DNA from: Acholeplasmataceae bacterium
Lineage (GTDB): Bacteria; Bacillota; Negativicutes; Acidaminococcales; Acidaminococcaceae
Reading direction: 5' to 3'
Assembly: GCA_012719555.1 (NCBI GenBank)
Contig: JAAYAE010000222.1
Span: forward strand, 1-23,090
DNA: 23,090 bases
Positions within the stretch are counted from its first letter, which is position 1. The number at the start of each line of letters is the position of its first letter. The notes beneath the pieces were generated by a model. The model did no database searches and had not been told where the DNA came from. It saw only the letters and a list, made by a program, of their open reading frames with translations. The position numbers were made by a program, and so were the translations under genes. Positions 1 through 6,812 of the stretch are shown here, piece by piece.

Positions 1-2
1 AC

Positions 3-71
3 TTGGGCCTAAGTGTTTTTTCAGCAGGAATTGTAGTGAAAGATGGAATAAGTAGAATTTTAAATGTGTAA
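3..71 (+). CDS. C-terminal end of an unidentified protein (partial)
   Basis: An open frame enters from the left edge and runs for 22 codons to a TAA at 69-71. The visible tail is mildly hydrophobic (GLSVFSAGIVVKDGISRILNV) and reads like a normal protein end, but it is too short to assign to a family. It lies 39 bases upstream of the permease start on the same strand with no terminator between them, so it may be the preceding gene of the same operon. The frame could also be open by chance over this length. Confidence 0.45.
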   Translation: MGLSVFSAGIVVKDGISRILNV

Positions 72-110
72 AAAAATTAGAAACAGTTTTTATTACAAGG
101 AGGGCATTAT

Positions 111-1403
111 ATGTCACAAGCGGTTAAATGTTTAATTTTATTAGGTGTCATAGCTTTATTATTTGTTACTGAACTAATTCCTTTAGCAATTACCGCCATG
201 GGTGGTGCAATTGCCTGTGGTATTTTGGGATTTATTCCGGCAAAAGCAGTTTTTTCCGGGTTATCTAATTCAACTGTTGTATTGTTTGCAGGTATGTTCG
301 TTGTAGGGGCAGCTATGTTTTATACGGGCCTTGCTCAAAAAATTGGTAATATTGTTGTTAAACTTTCCGGAACCAGTGAAAACAGTTTGATGTTTGGGAT
401 TATGCTGGTTGGTGCTTTGCTGTCTTCCGTGTTATCTAATACGGGTACGGCAGCTTGCTTACTTCCTGTCGTATTAGGGATTTGCGCCGCAGCCAAAATT
501 CCGGCTTCACGTCAATTGATGCCATTGGCCTTTGCCTGCGGGCTTGGTGGTATTATGACTATGGTCGGCACACCACCAAATATAATTGCTAATGGAGCTT
601 TACAAGCTGCTGGATTCAAAGAAACTTTTGGTTTTTTTGAATATGCTTGGATTGGCTTGCCATTAACCATTGCCGGTATTTTTTATATGATGTTTATTGG
701 CAAGCATTTGTTGCCAAATGAAGAACTTGATTCTGATCAAGAAATCGAGCAAGAAGTTGAAGCAGGAGATACCAGTGTAAAAAAACAATGGATATCCGGA
801 GCGATTTTATTAGTAGTTGTACTTGTTATGGCTGTTGGTAATAAAATCGGACTTAAAGGAATTGTAACTTTAGAAATGGCGGCTATTATAGGCGCTATGG
901 TATCTGTATTATCAGGTTGCTTAACTGAAAAACAAGCTTATGCTTCTATTGACTGGGTTACAATTTTCTTGTTTGCTGGTATGATGCCTGTTTCAGCAGC
1001 CATGGATAAAACAGGTGCCGGTAAATTAATCGCTGGTTGGACTGTGGGTTTAATGGGTGGTTCGCCATCTCCACTAGTTGTAACAGCTATTTTGTTCATT
1101 CTTTCTTGTGGATTGACACAATTCATGTCTAATACCGCTTCTGCCGCACTATTGTGCCCTATTGGCGTTGCTATTGCTAAACAACTTGGTGCTTCTCCTA
1201 AAGCTGTTTTGATGGCTATTGCCGTAGCGGCATCTTGCGCTTTTGCATCCCCTGTAGGCACACCTCCAAATACTTTAGTACTAGGGCCTGGTGGTTATAA
1301 ATTTATGGATTATGTAAAAGCCGGCACAGGATTGGTTATAGTGTCTTTTGTAGTATCCATAATAATAATACCTATTGTTTGGCCATTTTTCCCTGGAAAA
1401 TAA
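111..1403 (+). CDS. SLC13/DASS-type anion (dicarboxylate) permease
   Basis: A 430-residue polytopic inner-membrane protein of the SLC13 (DASS, CitT-like) family, whose members usually couple Na+ to uptake of succinate, malate, citrate or similar anions. The family's inverted repeat is visible: each half has an SNT motif (residues 109-111 and 340-342) followed by a GTPPN motif (153-157 and 383-387), which form the Na+ and substrate sites. Around ten hydrophobic segments are present, with an acidic cytoplasmic loop near residues 205-225. The ATG follows a strong AAGGAGGG site. It is 35 bases upstream of an OadG-like gene and the decarboxylase beta subunit. This suggests uptake of a dicarboxylate that feeds a decarboxylation pathway; that link is inference and the substrate cannot be read from the sequence. 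Confidence 0.85.
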   Translation: MSQAVKCLILLGVIALLFVTELIPLAITAMGGAIACGILGFIPAKAVFSGLSNSTVVLFAGMFVVGAAMFYTGLAQKIGNIVVKLSGTSENSLMFGIMLVGALLSSVLSNTGTAACLLPVVLGICAAAKIPASRQLMPLAFACGLGGIMTMVGTPPNIIANGALQAAGFKETFGFFEYAWIGLPLTIAGIFYMMFIGKHLLPNEELDSDQEIEQEVEAGDTSVKKQWISGAILLVVVLVMAVGNKIGLKGIVTLEMAAIIGAMVSVLSGCLTEKQAYASIDWVTIFLFAGMMPVSAAMDKTGAGKLIAGWTVGLMGGSPSPLVVTAILFILSCGLTQFMSNTASAALLCPIGVAIAKQLGASPKAVLMAIAVAASCAFASPVGTPPNTLVLGPGGYKFMDYVKAGTGLVIVSFVVSIIIIPIVWPFFPGK

Positions 1404-1438
1404 TGTCATAGGAACGATAATGAAAGGAGGTGCAATAC

Positions 1439-1573
1439 ATGGAAGGTGCAACAAGTAATCCATGGCTAATTGCCATTATTAACTTAACCATTGTTTTTGG
1501 TGTGTTGATTGTTTTGGGAATAATTATGAAAATAATTAAGTTTTTTGATAGCATGATTATGGATAAGCAATAA
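1439..1573 (+). CDS. Small OadG-like subunit of Na+-pumping decarboxylase
   Basis: A 44-residue single-span membrane protein. The ATG at 1439 sits behind a near-perfect AAAGGAGGTG ribosome site and the frame ends in TAA. After a short polar N-terminus it has one hydrophobic helix (about residues 9-32) with the NLTIVFGVLIVLG pattern and then a basic IMKIIKFFD segment. This is the signature of the gamma/delta (OadG, MmdD/E, GcdD-like) subunits that anchor these sodium-pump complexes. It lacks the soluble C-terminal extension of full-length OadG proteins and so resembles the very small accessory subunits such as the epsilon peptide of Veillonella methylmalonyl-CoA decarboxylase. It is followed 29 bases later by the beta subunit gene, which supports the assignment. 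Genes this short are easily missed by automatic calling. Confidence 0.75.
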   Translation: MEGATSNPWLIAIINLTIVFGVLIVLGIIMKIIKFFDSMIMDKQ

Positions 1574-1602
1574 AATCTAAAATAAGAAAAGAGCGTGATT
1601 GA

Positions 1603-2736
1603 ATGGATGCATTTTTGGTAGACTTAATGTCTGTATGGAATGACAGCGGTTTTGCTGCTTTCACCATAGGTAATGGCATTATGATGCTTGTTGGTATACT
1701 TTTGCTTTATCTTGCTGTTGGTAAAGGTTTTGAACCTTTGCTATTGGCTCCAATAGCTTTTGGTTGTATTTTGGCTAATGTTCCAAAGACTGGGTTTGAA
1801 ACGGATCCGGGTATTATGCAAATAATTCTTTTCGGTATTAACAATGAAATTTTTCCTCCATTGATTTTCTTGGGGGTTGGTGCTATGACTGACTTTGGGC
1901 CGCTAATTGCTAATCCTAAGATGTTGCTCTTAGGTGCGGCTGCACAAGCTGGAGTATTTGTTGCCTTGATTGGGGCCTTATTCTTGGGGTTTACCGTACA
2001 AGAATCGGCAGCTATTGGTATTATAGGTGGTGCTGATGGCCCTACCGCTATTTATCTGGCTGCAAAGATGGCTCCACAATTATTAGGAGCTATTGCTGTT
2101 GCCGCATATTCTTATATGTCTTTAGTACCATTAATACAGCCACCTATTATGAAGCTGTTTACTACTAAAAAAGAACGCGAAATTAAGATGGCACAACTAC
2201 GTACTGTTTCTCATTTTGAAAAAATGGTATTTCCGGTTGTAACTACAATTTTCATTTCTCTATTACTACCTCCTGTTTGCGCTTTAATCGGAATGTTGAT
2301 GTTAGGTAATTTGTTTACAGAAGCTGGTTGTCTGGATAGATTATCTGATACAGCACAAAATGCTTTGATGAATATTGTTACTATCATGTTAGCAACAGGT
2401 ACAGGTCTTACTATGAAAGCTGAAAATTTCTTGACTTACCAAACAATTTTGATTATCTCGTTAGGTTTAGTTGCTTTTGCTGCTGGAACTGCAGCAGGGG
2501 TGCTTTTCGGTAAATTAATGAGCTTTATGGATGGAGGCAAGACAAATCCTTTAATAGGGTCAGCCGGTGTATCTGCAGTTCCTATGGCTGCTCGTGTATC
2601 ACAAATTGTTGGACAAAAGGCTAACCCAAGCAACTTTTTGCTAATGCATGCTATGGGACCAAATGTTGCAGGTGTAATTGGAACGGCTGTTGCAGCGGGT
2701 ACTATGCTTGCTATGATTGGACCTATAGGTAAGTAA
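1603..2736 (+). CDS. Na+-translocating carboxylyl-CoA/oxaloacetate decarboxylase beta subunit
   Basis: A 377-residue integral membrane protein of the OadB/MmdB/GcdB family, matching the usual length of about 375. This subunit decarboxylates the carboxybiotin carrier and exports Na+ in the same step. The hallmark GGADGPTAI motif is at residues 142-150, with the key membrane aspartate at about D145. The conserved C-terminal GPNVAGVIG follows at about residues 352-360, with N354 as the counterpart of the functional asparagine. Other conserved blocks are LIFLGVGAMTDF (88-98) and SLVPLIQPP. The ATG at 1603 has only a weak purine-rich ribosome site, so it may be translationally linked to the small gene upstream. 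The alpha and biotin-carrier subunits are absent here, so oxaloacetate, methylmalonyl-CoA, glutaconyl-CoA or malonate are all possible substrates. The gene ends at a clear terminator. Confidence 0.9.
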   Translation: MDAFLVDLMSVWNDSGFAAFTIGNGIMMLVGILLLYLAVGKGFEPLLLAPIAFGCILANVPKTGFETDPGIMQIILFGINNEIFPPLIFLGVGAMTDFGPLIANPKMLLLGAAAQAGVFVALIGALFLGFTVQESAAIGIIGGADGPTAIYLAAKMAPQLLGAIAVAAYSYMSLVPLIQPPIMKLFTTKKEREIKMAQLRTVSHFEKMVFPVVTTIFISLLLPPVCALIGMLMLGNLFTEAGCLDRLSDTAQNALMNIVTIMLATGTGLTMKAENFLTYQTILIISLGLVAFAAGTAAGVLFGKLMSFMDGGKTNPLIGSAGVSAVPMAARVSQIVGQKANPSNFLLMHAMGPNVAGVIGTAVAAGTMLAMIGPIGK

Positions 2737-2752
2737 AGGCCTTAGAACTAAT

Positions 2753-2796
2753 AAAAACGGTAGTTATGCACGTTTGGTGCGTAGCTGCCGTTTTTT
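2753..2796 (+). terminator. Rho-independent terminator after decarboxylase beta subunit
   Basis: An 18-base stem (left arm about 2754-2771, right arm about 2777-2794, closed partly by G-U pairs) with a loop of about 5 bases runs directly into TTTTTT at 2791-2796. It lies 17 bases after the stop codon and marks the end of the first operon. Confidence 0.88.
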
Positions 2797-2845
2797 ACTT
2801 TCTTGTGAATTTGTCTACATATCAGTATGAAAATGTGCGAAATTT

Positions 2846-2854
2846 TGTTATAAT
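2846..2854 (+). promoter_or_regulatory. Extended -10 promoter for the small membrane-protein operon
   Basis: TG-T-TATAAT at 2846-2854 is a perfect extended -10 element. The region about 17 bases upstream (near 2826-2831) is not a good -35 match, which is usual for extended -10 promoters. It lies about 55 bases before the TTG start at 2911 and just downstream of the preceding terminator. It probably drives the PH-like gene and possibly the genes through maf and radC, since no terminator is seen between them. Confidence 0.6.
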
Positions 2855-2910
2855 ATAGGATAGTCTATTAAGCCTAGTTATTATAGAAAGAAAGTTTTGG
2901 AGGGATATTT

Positions 2911-3309
2911 TTGGAGTTGTATAGAGAAGAATCTGTAGCTACAGGCGAAAGAAAAATGTATATGTATGAAGCACTGCTGTTGATAGCAGCGTCTTTTAGT
3001 TATGAAGGCTATCATACCTTTGTGTTAGGCAGGCTTAGCATATTGGGGTGGGGTTACAGTTTTTTGTTTTTGGGTTTGTGGATTTGGCGTTGTCTTTTTA
3101 AATATACCTATATCTTAACTGATAAACAGTTGGTGATAATTAGCCATGGTTTAGGAATAAAGCGTAGTTATGCCGTAGATTTAGAATTAACAGAAAGTTT
3201 TACTAATAAATATGTGAAAAGTTTTTTCAAAAAGACGAAAATAGGGCACTACATACATCGATATTCTTCCTTGGATCCTACGCCTCAAAGATTGTTAGTA
3301 TTTCGTTAG
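2911..3309 (+). CDS. Membrane protein with bacterial PH-like domain, cut by in-frame TAG
   Basis: Starts at TTG (2911) behind a GGAGGG site at 2899-2904. The first 132 residues have two hydrophobic segments (about 17-35 and 45-66) and then a stretch typical of bacterial PH (bPH2) domains: YTYILTDKQLVIIS followed by basic and hydrophobic strands. Translation stops at TAG 3307-3309. The same frame then continues for 32 sensible codons that provide the missing last strand and amphipathic helix of such a domain (listed separately). The gene is therefore either a recent pseudogene, a gene with amber readthrough, or an assembly or sequencing error. It heads a run of small membrane-protein genes. 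Its function is unknown; bPH domain proteins are membrane-associated and poorly characterised. Confidence 0.6.
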   Translation: MELYREESVATGERKMYMYEALLLIAASFSYEGYHTFVLGRLSILGWGYSFLFLGLWIWRCLFKYTYILTDKQLVIISHGLGIKRSYAVDLELTESFTNKYVKSFFKKTKIGHYIHRYSSLDPTPQRLLVFR

Positions 3310-3408
3310 GGGAAAAAATTATCTGCTGTATTATTTAAAGGAAGCGATCGTTTTATACGTGAGCTAAAGAAACAAATTCCTGATAAATTTTTAGATTTTA
3401 ATAACTAG
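3310..3408 (+). other. In-frame continuation of the PH-like gene after TAG
   Basis: Directly after the TAG at 3307-3309, the same frame encodes 32 residues (GKKLSAVLFKGSDRFIRELK, then KQIPDKFLDFNN) and stops at TAG 3406-3408. The pattern of a beta strand, an F-K-x-S-D turn and an amphipathic helix matches the end of bacterial PH domains. No start codon with a ribosome site would let it be made separately. It is best read as the lost C-terminus of the upstream gene, giving a full product of about 165 residues. The next gene begins 16 bases later. Confidence 0.7.
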
Positions 3409-3424
3409 AGGGTGAGGTTTATAT

Positions 3425-3700
3425 ATGGATCCAGCAACAAATGATGAAATAGGCAAGAGGGTATTTCAAGTTTTTATTGGGGCATTTTTTTATATTTTTT
3501 TAGTGGCTAAGCTTATTGGAAGTGAAAACAAGGCTAATTGGTTTAAAAGAAGGGGAAATTACACTTTTTTTAACAGACGTGGAATTTTCGGAGAATACAT
3601 AAACTTTGGGTACCCAAAAACATGGCAGGGCATTCTTGTGTTCATTGCTATTTATGGTGTAATTTTTGGGTTTGGTTATTGGTATGTATTTTTTTATTAA
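3425..3700 (+). CDS. Hypothetical small membrane protein
   Basis: A 91-residue protein starting at ATG behind GAGGGTGAGG. It has two predicted hydrophobic segments, about residues 13-30 and 68-90, separated by a basic and aromatic loop (NWFKRRGNYTFFNRRGIFG). I do not recognise a family. It lies between the PH-like gene and the RseC-like gene with short gaps on both sides, so it is probably co-transcribed with them and located in the inner membrane. No function can be given. Confidence 0.6.
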   Translation: MDPATNDEIGKRVFQVFIGAFFYIFLVAKLIGSENKANWFKRRGNYTFFNRRGIFGEYINFGYPKTWQGILVFIAIYGVIFGFGYWYVFFY

Positions 3701-3725
3701 TTTTTTTGCATAAGGAGTGGACTTT

Positions 3726-4205
3726 GTGGCAGAGGCAGAAATTATAGGTTATGTTATGGAACGTACAGGTCAAAGGGCAAGAGTTAAAATAGATAAAAGT
3801 AAAAGCACCAAACAAAATCTTCCTAAGTTTTTAGATTGTTGGAATGCTTGTGAGGAAAAAACCGGTACACAAGTAAGAGTAGAAGTGCAAACCTTAAGCA
3901 CCAAAAAAGCTAAAATGACTATTTATGGTGTTCCGGTATTAGCTCTTGCGGCTGGATTGGCTTTTGGTAATGGTTTTGCTGGCTCCCTTGGTTGGGACAA
4001 AACATGGACTATTATAGGAAGTGGAGTATTGTGGTTGCTGATTGGTTGGAAGTATTCAAGTGATTTCAGACGTGATGCAGCGCGTAAAGGTGAACAATAT
4101 GTAATTACAGGTGCTTACTATGGTGACACTGCTGCAGATACAGCTATAAAGACTGATATCACTGAAGATGAAAAAAAAGAAGGAAAAAGGCAGGGAGATG
4201 AATAA
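3726..4205 (+). CDS. RseC/MucC-like membrane protein
   Basis: A 159-residue protein with the RseC/MucC architecture. A small N-terminal beta-rich domain (EIIGYVMERTGQRARVKIDK) carries a short Cys pair (DCWNAC) and leads into a VRVEV strand. Two membrane segments follow (about residues 69-86 and 94-111), then a polar, Lys/Glu-rich tail. The start is set by the AAGGAG at 3712-3717, which lies 8 bases before GTG 3726. The in-frame GTG at 3717 overlaps that site and is unlikely to be used. Proteobacterial RseC modulates sigma-E signalling, but Firmicute homologues have no sigma-E system and their job is unknown; some relatives sit near redox or electron-transport genes. The usual multi-cysteine motif is reduced to two cysteines here. 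Confidence 0.65.
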   Translation: MAEAEIIGYVMERTGQRARVKIDKSKSTKQNLPKFLDCWNACEEKTGTQVRVEVQTLSTKKAKMTIYGVPVLALAAGLAFGNGFAGSLGWDKTWTIIGSGVLWLLIGWKYSSDFRRDAARKGEQYVITGAYYGDTAADTAIKTDITEDEKKEGKRQGDE

Positions 4206-4207
4206 TT

Positions 4208-4474
4208 ATGTTTCGCTCTAAGGGCTGGTTTATTTTCTTTTTATTTATGGCCACAGGCGCAATTGTTGGAGGGCTTTTGGGCGATGCTATGTTATCTTCT
4301 CAGGCTTTTGGCAGTGGTACGGCTTTCTTGGTGCAGAAGTATCAAGTGTTGAATATACAACCGGTTGCCATTGATTTTTATGTCATGAAGATTACCATTG
4401 GTTTTGCTTTTACACCTAATTTGGTAGCTATTTTAGGTATGGTTATAGCACTGCTTTTATTTAATCGCATTTGA
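4208..4474 (+). CDS. DUF4321 family small membrane protein
   Basis: An 88-residue protein beginning 3 bases after the RseC-like stop. It has an N-terminal hydrophobic helix with a glycine-rich end (GAIVGGLLGDAML). A central region ends in the pattern KITIGFAFTPNLVAILGMVI, which leads into a second helix and a basic C-terminus (FNRI). This layout matches DUF4321 proteins, which in Firmicutes are commonly found immediately upstream of maf, as here (16 bases). The molecular function is unknown. It is likely co-transcribed with maf and the cell-shape genes that follow. Confidence 0.7.
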   Translation: MFRSKGWFIFFLFMATGAIVGGLLGDAMLSSQAFGSGTAFLVQKYQVLNIQPVAIDFYVMKITIGFAFTPNLVAILGMVIALLLFNRI

Positions 4475-4490
4475 TTACAAGGAGAAAAAA

Positions 4491-5099
4491 ATGACATTTA
4501 TACTAGCTTCAGAATCACCTAGACGGTTGGAGCTATTACGGCAGATTGGTATAGAACCCAAGGTAGAGTTAAGCAATTATCATGAAGAGATGTGCGCATC
4601 CAACCCTGCTGAACTAGTTAAGGCTAATGCCGTGGGCAAGGGGAAAAGTGTTTTGCCTAAGTGCACCGGTGATGACGTAGTTATTGCAGCTGATACCATT
4701 GTAGTACTGGATAATATGATTTTGGGTAAGCCTAAAAACAGTGAAGAAGCTTTTAAGATGTTAAGAAATTTAAGTGGCAGGCCACATGAGGTATTAACTG
4801 GAGTGGCTGTATTTTATAAAGGGAAAAAGAAGGTTGCAGTAGAAAAAACTATTGTTAAGTTTCGTAAGTTAACAGACAAGGAAATACAGGATTATGTAAA
4901 AACCGGTGATTCCTTGGATAAAGCGGGAGCATACGGTATTCAAGGACGAGGGGCTATTTTTATTAATTCCATAGCAGGTTGTTACAATAATGTAGTAGGA
5001 TTACCTTTAACCAGACTTTATACACTATTCGCAGAACTGGACGTGACACCATATGACGAACCGCCTAATCAAGGAATTACCACCGGAAGATCGACCTAG
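4491..5099 (+). CDS. maf: Maf family nucleotide pyrophosphatase
   Basis: A 202-residue Maf protein, a cytoplasmic house-cleaning enzyme that hydrolyses dTTP, UTP or modified nucleoside triphosphates to monophosphates and pyrophosphate, and was first known as a septum-formation inhibitor. The N-terminal LASESPRRLELL is the nucleotide-binding signature. The AADTIVVLDN block (about residues 66-75) carries the catalytic aspartate, and LGKPKNSEEA, LSGRPHEVLTG and DKAGAYGIQGRG follow in the normal order. ATG 4491 has a good AAGGAGAAA site. The C-terminus runs about 10 residues past the usual end and overlaps radC by 47 bases. Position next to radC and mreBCD is the classic Firmicute arrangement. 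Confidence 0.92.
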   Translation: MTFILASESPRRLELLRQIGIEPKVELSNYHEEMCASNPAELVKANAVGKGKSVLPKCTGDDVVIAADTIVVLDNMILGKPKNSEEAFKMLRNLSGRPHEVLTGVAVFYKGKKKVAVEKTIVKFRKLTDKEIQDYVKTGDSLDKAGAYGIQGRGAIFINSIAGCYNNVVGLPLTRLYTLFAELDVTPYDEPPNQGITTGRST

Positions 5100-5739
5100 G
5101 GAGAAGCTTATACTTCATGGGCCTCAGGTGTTAAGCACTTCAGAATTATTAGCTATTTTAATTAGAACGGGAACGAAAGAAAAGTCGGCATTGGAAATTG
5201 CAAGGGAGCTAACTGCAAATGAAATGAAGTTGAGAAATTTAGCCAGTGTACACAGCGTTGAGCAATTAGTAAAAACAAAGGGCTTGGGTCCAGCTAAAGC
5301 AACGACTATTTTGGCGGCTCTGGAATTAGGAAAGCGTATTGCTTGTGCAAGCACATTGGAGCGTGATGGTATTAGTGCACCTGAAGATGGTGCAGCACTT
5401 TTGATGCCGCGGTTGAGATATGAAACTAATGAGCACTTTATTATAGTGCTTTTAAATGCAAAGAATAAAGTTATATTGGTCGAGCAAATTTCCGAAGGCT
5501 CTTTGAATTCATCAGTAGTGCACCCCAGAGAAGTGTTTTCTCCAGCCGTGTTGCATCATGCGGCAGCAATTTTGGTCGGACATAATCATCCGTCGGGAGA
5601 TCCCACACCAAGTAAAGAAGATCGTTCACTCACAGATGTTTTAGCACAAACCGGAACAATTATGGGAATACCGCTTTTAGACCATATTGTTATTGGTGAT
5701 GGGATCTATTTCAGTTTTAAGGAGCACGGGTATTTATAG
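5053..5739 (+). CDS. radC: RadC/JAB-domain DNA repair-associated protein
   Basis: A 228-residue RadC (UPF0758) protein. The N-terminal half contains a helix-hairpin-helix stretch (about residues 70-95, KGLGPAKATTILAALELGKR). The C-terminal JAB/MPN domain has the metal motif H177-x-H179-PSGDPTPSKE-D190. The end SFKEHGYL is typical of the family. Despite the name, a direct role in repair has not been firmly shown; the fold suggests a metal-dependent hydrolase. The start at ATG 5053 lies within the end of maf and has only a weak ribosome site, so translation may depend on coupling with maf. The stop is TAG, which shows that TAG is used as a normal terminator in this genome. Confidence 0.9.
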   Translation: MTNRLIKELPPEDRPREKLILHGPQVLSTSELLAILIRTGTKEKSALEIARELTANEMKLRNLASVHSVEQLVKTKGLGPAKATTILAALELGKRIACASTLERDGISAPEDGAALLMPRLRYETNEHFIIVLLNAKNKVILVEQISEGSLNSSVVHPREVFSPAVLHHAAAILVGHNHPSGDPTPSKEDRSLTDVLAQTGTIMGIPLLDHIVIGDGIYFSFKEHGYL

Positions 5740-5756
5740 AAAGAAGGGGACAAAGC

Positions 5757-6788
5757 ATGTTTGGATTTTTTAATTCCTTTTCTAAGGATATGGGGATTGA
5801 CCTAGGAACAGCAAATACGCTTGTACATTTAAAGGGTAAGGGTATTATAATTCGGGAGCCATCCGTTGTAGCTGTTGAAAGGGATACTAATACAGTTTTG
5901 GCTGTAGGTGCTGAAGCAAAGCGTATGATAGGAAGGACGCCGGGTAATATTATTGCTATTCGTCCTCTAAAAGATGGTGTTATTGCTGATTTCGATATTA
6001 CCCAAGCTATGTTACGTTTTTTTATAAAAAAAGCTATACGTAACAAGTCTTTTGTGCGCCCACGTGTCGTAGTTGGAGTACCATCAGGAGTTACAGCTGT
6101 AGAAAAAAGAGCTGTGGTTGATGCTGCTATTCAGGCGGGAGCCAGAGAAGCTTATTTGATTGAAGAACCTATGGCAGCTGCTATTGGTGCTGGGTTACCT
6201 GTGCAAGAAGCAACGGGGAGTATGGTAGTAGATATTGGCGGTGGCACCTCAGAGGTTGCAATTATTTCTTTGGGTGGCATTGTGGTAAGCAAATCTCTTC
6301 GTATTGGTGGCGATGAAATGGATGACGCCATTGTACAGTACATTAAAAGAAAATATAGTTTGTTGATTGGCGAACGTACAGCTGAGGAAGTTAAAATTGA
6401 GATTGGGACAGCCATGGAAGTAGAACGTCCTGCACGTATGAATATTAGAGGACGTGATTTAGTTACAGGTTTGCCTAAGACTTTGACTATTAATCAAAAT
6501 CAAGTACGAGAAGCTTTAGCTGAGCCTATAGAGGGAATTATCGATGCAATAAAAGCTACTTTAGAAAAGTGTCCCCCGGAGCTAGCTGCTGATATCATGG
6601 ACAGAGGTATCGTTATGACGGGTGGCTCTTCTTTGTTGCGCAACTTTGATCGTATTTTAAGCCGCGAAACAGGAATGCCGGTTTTAGTTTCTGAGGATGC
6701 TCTATCTTGTGTTGCTTTGGGAACAGGTATTGCTGTGGAACATATAGATGTGTTCAAAAAAGGCTTTATGACTACAGGTCGAAGATAA
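5757..6788 (+). CDS. mreB: Rod shape-determining protein MreB
   Basis: A 343-residue bacterial actin that polymerises along the inner membrane and positions the lateral wall synthesis machinery. The actin-fold motifs are present: phosphate-1 loop DLGTANT at residues 15-21, phosphate-2 loop VDIGGGTSE at about 158-166, and the adenosine motif GIVMTGGSSLL near residue 285. The N-terminal MFGFFNSF is an amphipathic membrane-binding stretch. ATG 5757 follows AAGAAGGGG. It starts the mreB-mreC-mreD-PBP2-rodA block and is 17 bases after radC. The length is normal and nothing is unusual. Confidence 0.97.
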   Translation: MFGFFNSFSKDMGIDLGTANTLVHLKGKGIIIREPSVVAVERDTNTVLAVGAEAKRMIGRTPGNIIAIRPLKDGVIADFDITQAMLRFFIKKAIRNKSFVRPRVVVGVPSGVTAVEKRAVVDAAIQAGAREAYLIEEPMAAAIGAGLPVQEATGSMVVDIGGGTSEVAIISLGGIVVSKSLRIGGDEMDDAIVQYIKRKYSLLIGERTAEEVKIEIGTAMEVERPARMNIRGRDLVTGLPKTLTINQNQVREALAEPIEGIIDAIKATLEKCPPELAADIMDRGIVMTGGSSLLRNFDRILSRETGMPVLVSEDALSCVALGTGIAVEHIDVFKKGFMTTGRR

Positions 6789-6812
6789 TTTAGAACAATT
6801 AGGGGATAGCCC

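Noticed and set aside
938..1261. Long opposite-strand open frame inside the permease gene (and similar ones inside mreB, PBP2 and the radical SAM gene)
   Set aside because: Shadow frames of strongly supported genes, without ribosome sites or recognisable protein features.
3307..3309. TAG as pyrrolysine codon
   Set aside because: No pyl genes or structured insertion element are visible, and the proteins are not of types known to use pyrrolysine; ordinary mutation or a suppressor is a simpler view.
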